A stretch of DNA of 64,000 nucleotides, taken from the NCBI GenBank assembly GCA_001508155.1, contig LGFI01000008.1, positions 33,674 through 97,673 on the forward strand. The letters run 5' to 3'. Below, piece by piece: positions 38,443 to 47,323 of this stretch; positions within the stretch are counted from its first letter, which is position 1; the number at the start of each line of letters is the position of its first letter. The DNA is from Acetothermia bacterium 64_32 (GTDB taxonomy: Bacteria > Bipolaricaulota > Bipolaricaulia > Bipolaricaulales > Bipolaricaulaceae). Both the position numbers and the translations under genes were made by a program. A model generated the notes under the pieces. That model worked only from the letters and a program-made list of their open reading frames with translations, ran no database searches and had not been told where the DNA came from.

Positions 38443-41259
38443 ATGGCGAGCCGATCCGGACAGGCGATCCTGCTCTGTGGCTTTCTCCTTTTCTTTTTGA
38501 TTTCGGGTGCGGCATCCCCGGTATCGGTGGAGGTCACGCCGGAGAAGGTGGTGGAGCCAGGGGCCCTGGTTACCCACGTGTTCCGGGTGATAAACCAAGG
38601 GCCGGATGACGACGTCTATAAACTCAGCCTTGACCTCCCGGAGGACTGGGTGAGCATCCCCGTCCCCGAGGCCGTGGCCGTGGAGGCCGGGAAGACGGGC
38701 TATGTGTTCGTCAACGTCCAGGTCCCCCGCACCGCGGAGGCTGGCCTGTACGAGCTAACCCTTACGGTACAATCCACCGCCGATCCTGCGGTCGGCGCTT
38801 CGGCCAGCGCCCTGGTCCGGGTGCAGCCTTGGTGGTCGTTCGAGCTCGCCTGGGAGCGCAAGCCCCCCAGGGTCCAGCCCGGAAAGCGGGTTACCGCCTT
38901 CCTCAAGGTCAAGAACACCGGGAACGTGCCCGATAGCTACCGGGTTCAGGTCATGATGTCCCCCCCGTGGGAGGCGGGGGTGAGCAGGGAGGAATTCAGC
39001 CTGCTTCCGGACGAAGAACACTTGGTGGAGCTCTATTTCGCGCCCCCGGCCACCGCCGCCCCCGGCACCCAATACGCCCTTACCGTCACGGTGAGTTCCG
39101 TGGCCAAACCCACCCTCACCCATTCCCTGAGCCTGACCGGCAAGCTCGCCCCCCCTCCCCCGGAGCTGGTGGGCGGGACCCTGTTCCCGGAGTGGACCAT
39201 GTCCACCGCCTTCTCCATGGACGAGGAGGCAGACCCCACGCTGCGACTGCGGGGCTGGGGGAGCATCCCCTCCCTAGGATACATCTCCACCGGCCTCACC
39301 GTCTCCATGGCCGGGTTCGACGAGGCGATGGCTGAGCTCGTCACGAACGGCTGGAGCGTCTACCTGGATGGGGGGACCATAAGCGGGGCTTACCTGGGCA
39401 TCTCCGGGAGCCCCCTGTTCGGCGGCCGCATCGACCGGTGGGGCTCCTGGCGGCTGCTTTTCACCGAAAAGAAGAAAGGGGCATCGGCCTTGCTGATGAA
39501 CGGCACCACCTCCCTACGGCTGGTCACGGCAAGCGACACCGAACAGGGGCTTGGGTTCAGTGAGCTCGTCCTACGCCACGATTTCCCCGGGCCGTTCCTC
39601 GGCTGGGGGCTCGTCTCCCAGGCCGCCCAGGAGGCCTCCGGCGTGATCTTCGGGCTGGGGGGGGAGCTGGTGCTGGAGGAGCTCGAGGCAAGTGGCTCCT
39701 GGTTCTCCGTGGGGGAGGGGTACCCCAATCAGGCCGCCCGGGTGGAGGGCTCGGTGGACGCCTCCTACCACGGCTGCGGGCTGCCTTTCGATGTCTCCTG
39801 GTCCTTCGTGCGCAGCCAGGCCACCCCCCCTGGGGGGTTCCACGTGACCGACCACACGCTCCGGGTGTCCACCTGGCTCCCTCAGGTGCCCCTCCTGCCC
39901 AGGCTCGCCCTCCGGTTCGGGCTCTCCCAAAGCGACGACATCCCGGCGAGCACGAACCAGCGCACTTATGGGCTCTCGGCCGCCCTAAGGGGCGACAGCC
40001 CCTTCCAGTGGGCCCTGCGGGGGGAGCTCCAGCTGGTGGAGGACCTCGCCTCGGGCACCTATACCTCCTCCCAGACCGTCTCCGTTGAAACGAGCCTTCC
40101 CCTCGGGGATTTCATCCTCAGCCAGGGTTTTTCCGTGAGCCTTCTTTCCGGGGCGGCCGGGGTCACCACCGGCTCCGAGTTCTCCCTAGTGCTGGATGCC
40201 CCGGCCCTCTTCGGCTCCCCCGAGCTCACCCTTTCCGGGGGGGATGGAAAGGCCACCCTAAAGGTGGAGCTCGAAGGCACCCTGTATCCGGACACCACCC
40301 TGCGCTGGGTGTGGGAACATTCCGTGGGCGAGGAGTACGCGTGGTCGACACAGCTTTTCGCTGAGTTCCCCTCCATCTTCCCCTTCTGTGGGCCGGTGAA
40401 GGGGAGGATCCGGGGATGGGTGTTCATGGATGCCAACGCCAACCTGGCCTTCGATCCCGGGGAGGAGGGGGTGGAGGGGATCACGGTGCGGGCGGACGGG
40501 GCGGAGGCCATCACCGGCACCGGAGGCAGGTTCGCCTTCTTCCCCATGGAGCCCGGGGGCTATCGGCTCACCCTGTCCGGACTTCCCCCGGGGCTGACCC
40601 CAGCCCTCCCCGAACCAATCCAGGTGGAACTCGTGGCCGGAGAGGAGCAGGAGGTGCTCGTCCCCCTGCGCCCCCAGTCCTGGCTGAAGTGCATCGTGTT
40701 CAACGACGAGGACCAGGATGGCGTAAAAGGGGAGGACGAGCGGGGGATCCCCAAGGTCTTGGTGGTGGTGCGGGGCCCCGAGGTGGAAGAGGAGCTGAGC
40801 ACCGACGCGAACGGCCAGGTGGTGTTGGAGGTGGTACCGGGCACCTACCAGGTGGCGGTGGACCCACAGACCCTTCCCGAAGGCTTCCAGCTCACCACCC
40901 CTGCGGAGCTTGAGGTGAGTGCCCCGGAGTACGGGGCCACCGAGGTCGGGTTCGGCGCCTACCGCAAGCCTCGCCCCGTGGTCGTGACCTTCGGCCCGCC
41001 CATGGCGGCCTTCGAGTACACCCCTGAGCAGCCGCGCGCCGGGGAGCCGGTCCACTTCACCGGGGCCCCGAGCCAGGCCTTTGGGGCCGAGATCGTCTCC
41101 TACGAGTGGAAGTTCACCCTGAATGAGATCTCCATCGTGGCGAGTGGGAAGGAGGTAACCCTGGCCTTCCCGCAGCCGGGCGACTGGGAGGTGATGCTCT
41201 TGGTGAAGGATTCCAACGGGCTTCCCGCCGCCACCAGGCGGACCATCCGGGTACAATAG
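38443..41259 (+). CDS. Large multidomain surface or outer-membrane protein
   Basis: This 938-residue protein has a signal peptide (SGQAILLCGFLLFFLISGAA). Two NEW3/CARDB-like Ig domains follow (about 25-125, VFRVINQGPDDDVYKLSLD; 125-235, FLKVKNTGNVPDSYRVQVMM). A strand-rich middle of about 400 residues resembles an outer-membrane barrel or usher-like region. Two SdrD-B-like domains then carry Ca-loop motifs (654-743, WVFMDANANLAFDPGEEG; 744-840, FNDEDQDGVKGEDERG). A C-terminal PKD domain (about 853-938) contains AAFEYTPEQPRAGEPVHFTG and VSYEWKF. It may be the export or anchor platform for the subunits at 26082-29071; that is inference. ATG 38443 is chosen over TTG 38413. Confidence 0.78.
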   Translation: MASRSGQAILLCGFLLFFLISGAASPVSVEVTPEKVVEPGALVTHVFRVINQGPDDDVYKLSLDLPEDWVSIPVPEAVAVEAGKTGYVFVNVQVPRTAEAGLYELTLTVQSTADPAVGASASALVRVQPWWSFELAWERKPPRVQPGKRVTAFLKVKNTGNVPDSYRVQVMMSPPWEAGVSREEFSLLPDEEHLVELYFAPPATAAPGTQYALTVTVSSVAKPTLTHSLSLTGKLAPPPPELVGGTLFPEWTMSTAFSMDEEADPTLRLRGWGSIPSLGYISTGLTVSMAGFDEAMAELVTNGWSVYLDGGTISGAYLGISGSPLFGGRIDRWGSWRLLFTEKKKGASALLMNGTTSLRLVTASDTEQGLGFSELVLRHDFPGPFLGWGLVSQAAQEASGVIFGLGGELVLEELEASGSWFSVGEGYPNQAARVEGSVDASYHGCGLPFDVSWSFVRSQATPPGGFHVTDHTLRVSTWLPQVPLLPRLALRFGLSQSDDIPASTNQRTYGLSAALRGDSPFQWALRGELQLVEDLASGTYTSSQTVSVETSLPLGDFILSQGFSVSLLSGAAGVTTGSEFSLVLDAPALFGSPELTLSGGDGKATLKVELEGTLYPDTTLRWVWEHSVGEEYAWSTQLFAEFPSIFPFCGPVKGRIRGWVFMDANANLAFDPGEEGVEGITVRADGAEAITGTGGRFAFFPMEPGGYRLTLSGLPPGLTPALPEPIQVELVAGEEQEVLVPLRPQSWLKCIVFNDEDQDGVKGEDERGIPKVLVVVRGPEVEEELSTDANGQVVLEVVPGTYQVAVDPQTLPEGFQLTTPAELEVSAPEYGATEVGFGAYRKPRPVVVTFGPPMAAFEYTPEQPRAGEPVHFTGAPSQAFGAEIVSYEWKFTLNEISIVASGKEVTLAFPQPGDWEVMLLVKDSNGLPAATRRTIRVQ

Positions 41260-41281
41260 CCTTCATTGGGGAGGCGACGAA

Positions 41282-42649
41282 TTGTCCCTCGAGCGGCTGG
41301 CCGAGTTCGCTTTTGCGAAGATGACCGAGACAGGGCTCCCCGGGCTGAGCATCGCCGCCGTCCGGGGAGGGGAAGTCGTCTGGCAGGGTGCCCTCGGGTT
41401 CCGGGACCTTAAGCGGGGGCTTCCCGCCACCCCAGCCACCCTCTACGGGATCGGCTCGGTGACCAAATCCTTCACCGCCCTGGCGGTCATGCAGCTTGCC
41501 GAAGCGGGGACGCTTTGCCTCGACGATCCCGTGGAAAGATACGTGCCCTTTGGGGTGAAGCCCTGCGGGGAGGAGGTGCTAGTCCGCCACCTCCTTTCTC
41601 ACACCTCCGGGATCCCGGCCCTGGGCTATGCCGAGGCGGTGATCAGGAATGCCATTAGGGCCGGGGGGAAGGGCCTTCCCCTCGCAAGCGTAAACGACCT
41701 TTTGACCTTCATGTCAGGCGCCGAGGGCTGGGCCCTGACCCCTCCCGGACAGCGCTGGTTTTACCTCAACGAAGGATACGTGCTCCTCGGGGCCATCATC
41801 GAGCGGTGTTCAGGCCTTTCTTACCAGGATTACATAAAAAAGAACGTGCTTGTGCCCCTGGGGATGTCGCGGAGCTACTTCAAAAAGGAAGAGGTGGAAA
41901 AGGACCCGGATGCGGCTATCCCGTACGTGATCACCCGGGATGGGGACCGGGTGGCCTCCACCTACCCTTACGGGTCCATCTCCTCCGACGGGGGCCTGAT
42001 CTCAAACGCATTCGACCTGGCCCGCTACATCTCCATGTACCTCGGCTGGGGGGAACTCTCCGGGGTGCGTTTGATTTCGAAAGAATCGATACGCGAGATG
42101 GAGGCCCCACAGGTGACCGTGCCCTGGCAGGGGCCGTTCGGGGAGGAAGGGTACGGCTATGGCCTTCAGGTGATCCCCGATTTCCTGGGGCGCAAGCTGA
42201 TAGGCCACGGGGGCTCGGTCCTGGTCTCCACCGCTTACATGGGGTTCATCCCCGAGGAGGGGGTGGGGATAGCCATCCTGGCCAACGGAAGCGGCTATCC
42301 CCTTTCCCAGCTTGGAATGTACGGCCTGGCCCTCATGTTGGGGGAGGACCCTGAAAGGCTCCCATTCGTAGAGAGGGAAAGAACACTGGATGAGCTCACG
42401 GGGACCTACGAGACCTTCCGGGGCACCCTTCAGGCGGTGGTGCGACGGAAATGGGACCTCCTTTCCCTTGAGATCAGCGACAAGTACACTGACCTTGTCA
42501 TCCCCCTTATCCCGGAAAGGGACGATATGCTAAGGTTTTACGCCCTTTCCACAGGGCGGCGGCTCCCGGTGGAGTTCCGGCTGGAGGGGGACAGGGTGGA
42601 GCTGGTCTACGAACGGTATCTTTTGAGGAAGACGGGGAAGGTCCCCTAG
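41282..42649 (+). CDS. Serine beta-lactamase-like hydrolase (class C/DD-peptidase fold)
   Basis: This 455-residue protein starts at TTG 41282, with GGGGAGG 8 bp upstream. Catalytic motifs are SVTK (in YGIGSVTKSFTALAVMQL), YLN (FYLNEGYVLLGAIIE) and HGG (LIGHGGSVLVSTAYMGF). The C-terminal 100 residues form a lipocalin-like or DUF3471-like strand domain. It has no signal peptide, so it may act in the cytoplasm as an esterase or peptidase, unlike true beta-lactamases. It converges on the Pus10 gene with a 4-bp overlap. Confidence 0.9.
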   Translation: MSLERLAEFAFAKMTETGLPGLSIAAVRGGEVVWQGALGFRDLKRGLPATPATLYGIGSVTKSFTALAVMQLAEAGTLCLDDPVERYVPFGVKPCGEEVLVRHLLSHTSGIPALGYAEAVIRNAIRAGGKGLPLASVNDLLTFMSGAEGWALTPPGQRWFYLNEGYVLLGAIIERCSGLSYQDYIKKNVLVPLGMSRSYFKKEEVEKDPDAAIPYVITRDGDRVASTYPYGSISSDGGLISNAFDLARYISMYLGWGELSGVRLISKESIREMEAPQVTVPWQGPFGEEGYGYGLQVIPDFLGRKLIGHGGSVLVSTAYMGFIPEEGVGIAILANGSGYPLSQLGMYGLALMLGEDPERLPFVERERTLDELTGTYETFRGTLQAVVRRKWDLLSLEISDKYTDLVIPLIPERDDMLRFYALSTGRRLPVEFRLEGDRVELVYERYLLRKTGKVP

Positions 42650-43890
42650 GGGAGGTCGTCCAAGACCTCGAGGACGTCCAGCTCCACCACCTGAGCGGGC
42701 AGCCCCAGGCAGCCTGCCAGGCTGGGCTGGGTTCGGCCCTCGTCCCCTGACACCAGTTCCTTTACGTACAGGCCCCCGTCGCACAGGAACTCTATCTCCG
42801 CTTCGGTGGGGGAGGTGAGCCTCCCTTTGGCCTGGTAGAGCCGTCTTTGCCTTACCAGGTCCGCCCGCCTATGGCTCACCCGCTGGGGGGTGCGTTGTCG
42901 GACCGTGCCCACCAGCCGGTCCAAGGCCTCGGCCAAGGCCCCCTCGTCCACCGGGCGTTCGAACCTCACCCGGGCCCGGTACCGCTTCCTGGCCTTGAGG
43001 CCCTTCACCCGCTCCACCAGGTCCGGGGGGGCGGGGCGAAGATCGAGCACCTCCACCTTCCCCTGGGCAGCCTGGTTCACCCGGGCTGCGATCCCCGCCA
43101 GGTCCACCGTGCGGCGTTTGGGGCGTTCCACCTCGAGCACAATCGGCCGGCCGCGGCCCAGCATCCGCGCGTCTATGTCCTCCCTGCCCGCCCCGTGGAG
43201 ATGGCCACCCTCCCCCCCGCAAGCGGCCAGGAAATGCGGTAGGATGAGCTCCTCCACCGAGGTGGGGTATTGCTTGCCCGTGAAGTGGCACTCCTCACAC
43301 CCCCGTCCCCGACAAGCTCGGCAGGGCCAATGCGTTTGGGGGATCCCCCGTACGAGCTTCCGGTAGCGGCCGAAGAAGAAGACCGGAGCCACCTGCAGGG
43401 AGACCCTGCCGGTCTCCAGGTCCACGGTGAACTGCACCTCCGGCCGGCGGAAGTCCACCGCCAGCTCGCCTGCGGGGAAGAGCTGTTCGTACTGGCGGCC
43501 CAGCTCCCGATTCAGCTCCCGGCGGACAGGCTCCGCCCAAGGGGAGGGGAAACGCTCGTCCAGGAACTCCTGCACCGCCTCCAAGCGCGGGCTTGGGTGC
43601 ACGCCGAACAGGAAGGTGGTGTGCTGATAGGGGCGGGCGAGCTCCGCTGCCCGGCGTGCCCACTGGGGGACGAGGGAGAAAAGCCCGCCACAAACCCAGC
43701 AGTCCCTGTCTTCCGGGGTGGCTCCCCCCACCGCGGCCCGCAGGAGCCGCCCCCGCTCGGCCGCCGAAAGGCCATGCCCCAGCTTGGCAAACCTGGTGCC
43801 CAGACACCGGTCACAGATTGGCCCGGCCGAAAGGAGGCAACGCGCAAGCTCGAGCGGCTCCACAAGGGCAATTTTACGTCGGCCTCCCAC
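42646..43890 (-). CDS. pus10: Archaeal/eukaryal-type tRNA pseudouridine synthase Pus10
   Basis: This 414-residue protein starts at GTG 43890. The N-terminal region has the zinc-binding pattern CDRCLGTRFAKLGHG with CWVCGGLF, as in the Pus10 accessory (THUMP-containing) domain. A second zinc-like set, CRACRGRGCEECHFTG, lies in the middle. The catalytic block AGREDIDARMLGRGRPIVLE holds the active-site Asp and the Pus10 signature RMLGxGRP. Archaeal Pus10 makes pseudouridine 54/55 in the tRNA T loop, normally TruB's job in bacteria. Presence in this GC-rich bacterial context is unusual. The longer open frame to 43956 lies beyond the predicted promoter. Confidence 0.93.
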   Translation of the reverse strand: MGGRRKIALVEPLELARCLLSAGPICDRCLGTRFAKLGHGLSAAERGRLLRAAVGGATPEDRDCWVCGGLFSLVPQWARRAAELARPYQHTTFLFGVHPSPRLEAVQEFLDERFPSPWAEPVRRELNRELGRQYEQLFPAGELAVDFRRPEVQFTVDLETGRVSLQVAPVFFFGRYRKLVRGIPQTHWPCRACRGRGCEECHFTGKQYPTSVEELILPHFLAACGGEGGHLHGAGREDIDARMLGRGRPIVLEVERPKRRTVDLAGIAARVNQAAQGKVEVLDLRPAPPDLVERVKGLKARKRYRARVRFERPVDEGALAEALDRLVGTVRQRTPQRVSHRRADLVRQRRLYQAKGRLTSPTEAEIEFLCDGGLYVKELVSGDEGRTQPSLAGCLGLPAQVVELDVLEVLDDLP

Positions 43891-43908
43891 AAGCGCAATC
43901 CCCGGGCT

Positions 43909-43915
43909 GTATAAT
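43909..43915. promoter_or_regulatory. Shared divergent -10 element between pus10 and PIG-L genes
   Basis: On the plus strand TATAAT (43910-43915) lies 11 bp before ATG 43926. The same bases read TATACA on the minus strand (43914-43909), about 19 bp before GTG 43890. Neither direction has a convincing -35. Confidence 0.5.
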
Positions 43916-43925
43916 GATCGCCACC

Positions 43926-44918
43926 ATGGGCCGGCTGGTAATACGTTGGAGGGCAAGGGGCAGACGCGCCTTCCTCGCCCTCCTCCTGCCCCTTATGCTG
44001 TGGCTCGCCCCAGGGTTCAACCACCTCGCCATCCACGCCTTTGTGTGGTTTCTGCCGCTTCCCACAGGTGAAGCGGTGCTTGCACCTGAGGAGGGGGTGG
44101 AACGGATCCTCATAGTGGCACCTCATCCGGACGATGAAACGCTGGCGCTGGGGGGTACCATTGCCCAATACGTTCGGGAAGGGCATTCTGTGGTAGTGGT
44201 GTTCTTGACCAACGGGGATGCGAACGTGGCCGCCAAGCGGCTCCTCACCCTCAACCCCTTCCACCGGGCCAGCGACTACCGGTTGTTGGGAGAGCGGCGA
44301 CAGAAAGAAGCCGTGGCCGCCCTCTCCGTATTGGGGGTGCCGCAGCTGAGGACCGTGTTCCTGGGGTACCCCGATCGGGGGCTCATGGCACTGTGGTCCG
44401 GCCACTGGACTCAGCAAACCCCATACCGCAGCCCCTATACCAAGGCCAGCGGAACCTCCTTCTACCCCAACAGCTACAACCCGGGCGCGGTTTACTGCGG
44501 GGAGGATTTACTGGCAGACCTGACTGAGATAATCTCCCATTTCCGTCCCACCATGGTATTCCTCCCTCACCCCGCGGACACCCACCCCGATCACCAAGCC
44601 GGCTTCAGGTTCGGCTCTGCAGCCCTGGCGGAGGGCGAACTCCTCGAGCCGCCCGAAGTCCGCCTGTACCCGGTGCACGCCCAGGACTGGCCCGCCCCGC
44701 GGCGTCTGGCCCCGGAGCTGCCTTTGGATCCCCCAGACGGGGACGAGGGCTGGCAGCGGGTGCTCCTCCCCGAGGAGGTGGTGGAGAGGAAGCTCCGAGC
44801 GATTAAGTGTTATTCATCCCAATGGTGGACTTGTGCTCGCTTCTTATTATCTTTCGTGAGACAAAATGAGCTTTTCTTCCCCCAAGGCTTTTGGCCTTGC
44901 GCTCCTGGGTCAAGTTGA
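43926..44918 (+). CDS. PIG-L family deacetylase, membrane-anchored
   Basis: This 330-residue protein has an N-terminal TM helix ([20 protein letters not shown]) and a PIG-L/LmbE domain. Its metal and catalytic motifs are [16 protein letters not shown] and [16 protein letters not shown], with [17 protein letters not shown] between. The family removes acetyl groups from GlcNAc-containing lipids or small molecules such as mycothiol or bacillithiol precursors; this one is probably exposed at the membrane. The last 40 codons are clearly more AT-rich than the rest. ATG 43914 overlaps the -10 box and is unlikely. Confidence 0.9.
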   Translation: MGRLVIRWRARGRRAFLALLLPLMLWLAPGFNHLAIHAFVWFLPLPTGEAVLAPEEGVERILIVAPHPDDETLALGGTIAQYVREGHSVVVVFLTNGDANVAAKRLLTLNPFHRASDYRLLGERRQKEAVAALSVLGVPQLRTVFLGYPDRGLMALWSGHWTQQTPYRSPYTKASGTSFYPNSYNPGAVYCGEDLLADLTEIISHFRPTMVFLPHPADTHPDHQAGFRFGSAALAEGELLEPPEVRLYPVHAQDWPAPRRLAPELPLDPPDGDEGWQRVLLPEEVVERKLRAIKCYSSQWWTCARFLLSFVRQNELFFPQGFWPCAPGSS

Positions 44919-44943
44919 CAGGGGAGTCCTTTCGGAATAGGAT
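44915..44943 (+). promoter_or_regulatory. Promoter of rpsI-rpmE operon
   Basis: TTGACA (44915-44920), 17 bp, TAGGAT (44938-44943). The leader of about 35 nt contains GGAGGTGA just before the TTG start. Confidence 0.82.
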
Positions 44944-44983
44944 TGGGGGGTCTATGCGGCTAAAGCCTGGAGGTGAACGGCAC

Positions 44984-45430
44984 TTGGAAGGAACTACAGT
45001 CATACAAAGGCGCCTCCCGAAGGCCGAGGGGGGGGTTGTACATGCGATCGGGCGCCGGAAGGAGTCGGTAGCCCGGGTGTACCTGAGGGAAGGGCAGGGG
45101 AGGGTGTGGGTGAACGGAAGGCCGGCCGATGAGTACTTCTCCGCCTTCTCCTTTACCGAGGACTACCTGAACCGGCACCTTTTCACCCCCTTCTACGTCA
45201 CCGGGACCATGGGGAGGTTCGACGTCCGGGCCCGGGTGGAGGGGGGTGGGGTCACCGGACAGCTGGAGGCCCTGAGGCTGGGGATCGCCCGCGCCCTGGT
45301 GGGGGTGGCCCCGGAGTTCAAGAAGCCCCTGAAGGACGCCGGGCTCCTCACCCGCGATGCCCGGGCGGTGGAACGAAAGAAATACGGCCATCGCAAGGCC
45401 CGCAAGAGGGAACAGTACTCCAAGCGGTGA
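44984..45430 (+). CDS. rpsI: 30S ribosomal protein S9
   Basis: This 148-residue S9 has [38 protein letters not shown] and [18 protein letters not shown]. It ends [17 protein letters not shown], the basic tail that reaches the P-site tRNA. TTG 44984 is chosen because GGAGGTGA lies at 44969-44976; the frame remains open upstream but crosses the promoter. The usual partner rplM (L13) is absent immediately upstream. Confidence 0.96.
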   Translation: MEGTTVIQRRLPKAEGGVVHAIGRRKESVARVYLREGQGRVWVNGRPADEYFSAFSFTEDYLNRHLFTPFYVTGTMGRFDVRARVEGGGVTGQLEALRLGIARALVGVAPEFKKPLKDAGLLTRDARAVERKKYGHRKARKREQYSKR

Positions 45431-45434
45431 GACC

Positions 45435-45656
45435 ATGAAAAAGGACATCCATCCCAAACTCGTGCGGGCGATCATCCGCTGTAGCTGCGGGGCGGAGCTG
45501 GAGACCCTGTCCACCAAGCCCGAGCTTCACGTGGACGTGTGTTCCCGTTGTCATCCCTTTTTCACCGGCGAATCCCGCCTGGTGGACGCCGAAGGCCGTG
45601 TGGAGCGCTTCCAGCGCAAATACGGGAAGGACTGGCGAAAGAAACAGGGGAAGTAG
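45435..45656 (+). CDS. rpmE: 50S ribosomal protein L31
   Basis: This 73-residue L31 is of the zinc-binding type: [38 protein letters not shown] and a basic tail [16 protein letters not shown]. The cysteines (two in CSC, two in CSRC) form the zinc site. ATG 45435 lies 4 bp after the rpsI stop and DUF1385 follows 3 bp after its own stop, so the three genes are one operon. Confidence 0.96.
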   Translation: MKKDIHPKLVRAIIRCSCGAELETLSTKPELHVDVCSRCHPFFTGESRLVDAEGRVERFQRKYGKDWRKKQGK

Positions 45657-45659
45657 CCG

Positions 45660-46520
45660 ATGCCCGTAGGGGGGCAGGCGGTGATCGAAGGGGTGATGCT
45701 GCAGAACGGCCACCGCATCGCGGTGGCCGTTCGCACCCCCGATGGCTCCATAGCGGTGGAGCCCCTGAACGGACCCCAGGGCCTGAACCGGCTGAAGGGG
45801 CTACCGTTCCTGCGGGGGCCGATTCGCCTTTACGAGATGCTCTCCTTGGGGATGCGGGCCCTCAACCTCTCGGCACGCCTGGCCTACGGGGAAGAGGCCG
45901 GCGGTTCCCGGTGGGACTTCCTGCTCACGGTGCTATTGGCCTTGGCGCTGGTGGCTGGGGGGTTCGTGGCCCTGCCCGTTTACCTCACCGCGCTCATGCA
46001 GATAAAACACCCGGTCCTGTTCAACCTGGTCGAGGGTGGGGTGCGCGTCCTGTTCTTCCTGCTTTACCTTTACGGGATCTCCTTCATGCGGGACATCCGG
46101 CGGGTCTTCCAGTACCATGGGGCCGAACACAAGGTGGTACACGCCTACGAGGCAGGCAACCCCACCTTGGAGGTGGCCCGAGGAAAAAGCCCCTTGCACC
46201 CCCGTTGCGGCACCGCCTTCCTTTTGCTTTTCGTGGTCATCTCCATCCTGGTCTTCTCGGTGATCGTCACCGGGAGCATCTGGGTGAGGATCCTGGGGAG
46301 GTTGGCCCTGCTTCCGGTGGTGGCGGCCATCGCCTATGAGGTGCTGCAGGCGGGGGGGAAGCACCCCAATTCCTGGTGGATGCGGCCGCTTGTCCTTCCG
46401 GGGCTGTGGCTGCAGCGACTCACCACCCGTGAGCCCACGGAGGACCAGATAGAGGTAGCCCTCACCGCCCTGCGCTATGTCACCGAGGACAGGGCGGAGA
46501 GCCTCTCCACCACCTCGTAG
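45660..46520 (+). CDS. DUF1385 (YqhQ-like) membrane protein
   Basis: This 286-residue protein opens with the family signature VGGQAVIEGVMLQNGHRIAV. It has three to four TM helices (FLLTVLLALALVAGGFVALP, ILVFSVIVTGSIWVRILGRL) and the conserved cytoplasmic block RVFQYHGAEHKVVHAYEAGN followed by HPRCGTAFL. Its function is unknown. The position next to rpmE is a conserved bacterial arrangement. The 3' end overlaps the convergent PHP gene by 46 bp. Confidence 0.94.
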   Translation: MPVGGQAVIEGVMLQNGHRIAVAVRTPDGSIAVEPLNGPQGLNRLKGLPFLRGPIRLYEMLSLGMRALNLSARLAYGEEAGGSRWDFLLTVLLALALVAGGFVALPVYLTALMQIKHPVLFNLVEGGVRVLFFLLYLYGISFMRDIRRVFQYHGAEHKVVHAYEAGNPTLEVARGKSPLHPRCGTAFLLLFVVISILVFSVIVTGSIWVRILGRLALLPVVAAIAYEVLQAGGKHPNSWWMRPLVLPGLWLQRLTTREPTEDQIEVALTALRYVTEDRAESLSTTS

Positions 46521-47323
46521 GGGAGCTTGACCAGCCCCAAGGACTCCCGGACCGATCCCGGCCCATGGTCGTCCGAACCCCCGGTGGGGACCAGGTCGAG
46601 CTTCCCGGCCAGGGCCCGCAGCTCCTCCACCGTTATGGAAAGCTGGTTCCGGGTAGGGTCGTAGGGGTAGTCCACCTCCACGGCGGCCATCCCCTCCTCC
46701 TTAAGCTGGAGGAGGGCGGCCTCGAAGTCCGGTAGTTTAAGGAGGGCGGGGTGGGCCAACGCCGCCACCCCCCCGGCGGCCCGGATGGCCTCTATCACCC
46801 GGGCGCTTTTCGCCCGGGGCAGGGGGACGTAACACCTCCCCCCCTCCCCCAAGAAGCGGTCGAAGGCGTCTTGTAGGTCCCCTGCCACCCCGTGGCGCAC
46901 CAGTTCGGCCGCAAGGTGAGGCCGGCCCACCGAGCCCCCGGCCCGGGCCGCCACCTCCTCGTAGGCAAGGGACACCCCCAAAACCTCCCGGCAACGGGCC
47001 ACCATCCGGCGCATCCTCTCCACCCGGGCCTGGGCCATCCAATCGAACAGCCCCTTCAAGGCCGGATGCCGGGGGTCTACGAAATACCCCAGGATCTCCC
47101 CTCGCTCCCCCAGGACCTCGGCCTTGATCTCCACCCCACAGATCACCTCCACCCCTTCCATGGCCTGGCAAGGGGAGGAGAGCTCCGGGCCCACGGTGTC
47201 GTGGTCGGTGATGGCGATGGCACGAAAACCCGCGGCCCGGGCCCGTCGGGCGGTCTCCACCACCGTCAGGGTCCCGTCGGACCACCTGGTGTGAAGGTGC
47301 AGATCACAAAAGCCCCGGGGCAT
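46475..47323 (-). CDS. PHP-domain phosphoesterase (TrpH/RNase AM-like)
   Basis: This 282-residue metal-dependent phosphoesterase has CDLHLHTRWSDGTLT, AIAITDHDTVGP, VICGVEIKAE, GRPHLAAELV, VAALAHPALL and GGSDDHGP, the full ligand set of the PHP family. E. coli homologs act as 5'-3' exonuclease or 3',5'-bisphosphate nucleotidases. ATG 47323 overlaps the epimerase stop by one base in an ATGA arrangement. Confidence 0.93.
   Translation of the reverse strand: MPRGFCDLHLHTRWSDGTLTVVETARRARAAGFRAIAITDHDTVGPELSSPCQAMEGVEVICGVEIKAEVLGERGEILGYFVDPRHPALKGLFDWMAQARVERMRRMVARCREVLGVSLAYEEVAARAGGSVGRPHLAAELVRHGVAGDLQDAFDRFLGEGGRCYVPLPRAKSARVIEAIRAAGGVAALAHPALLKLPDFEAALLQLKEEGMAAVEVDYPYDPTRNQLSITVEELRALAGKLDLVPTGGSDDHGPGSVRESLGLVKLPYEVVERLSALSSVT

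Noticed and set aside
41282..42649. Antibiotic-resistance class C beta-lactamase
   Set aside because: It lacks a signal peptide and has an extra C-terminal domain, so it is better described as a beta-lactamase-fold serine hydrolase.
43593..43925. Longer N-terminus for the PIG-L protein
   Set aside because: The upstream part lies antisense within pus10 and before a perfect TATAAT. It has Arg/Pro-rich shadow composition.
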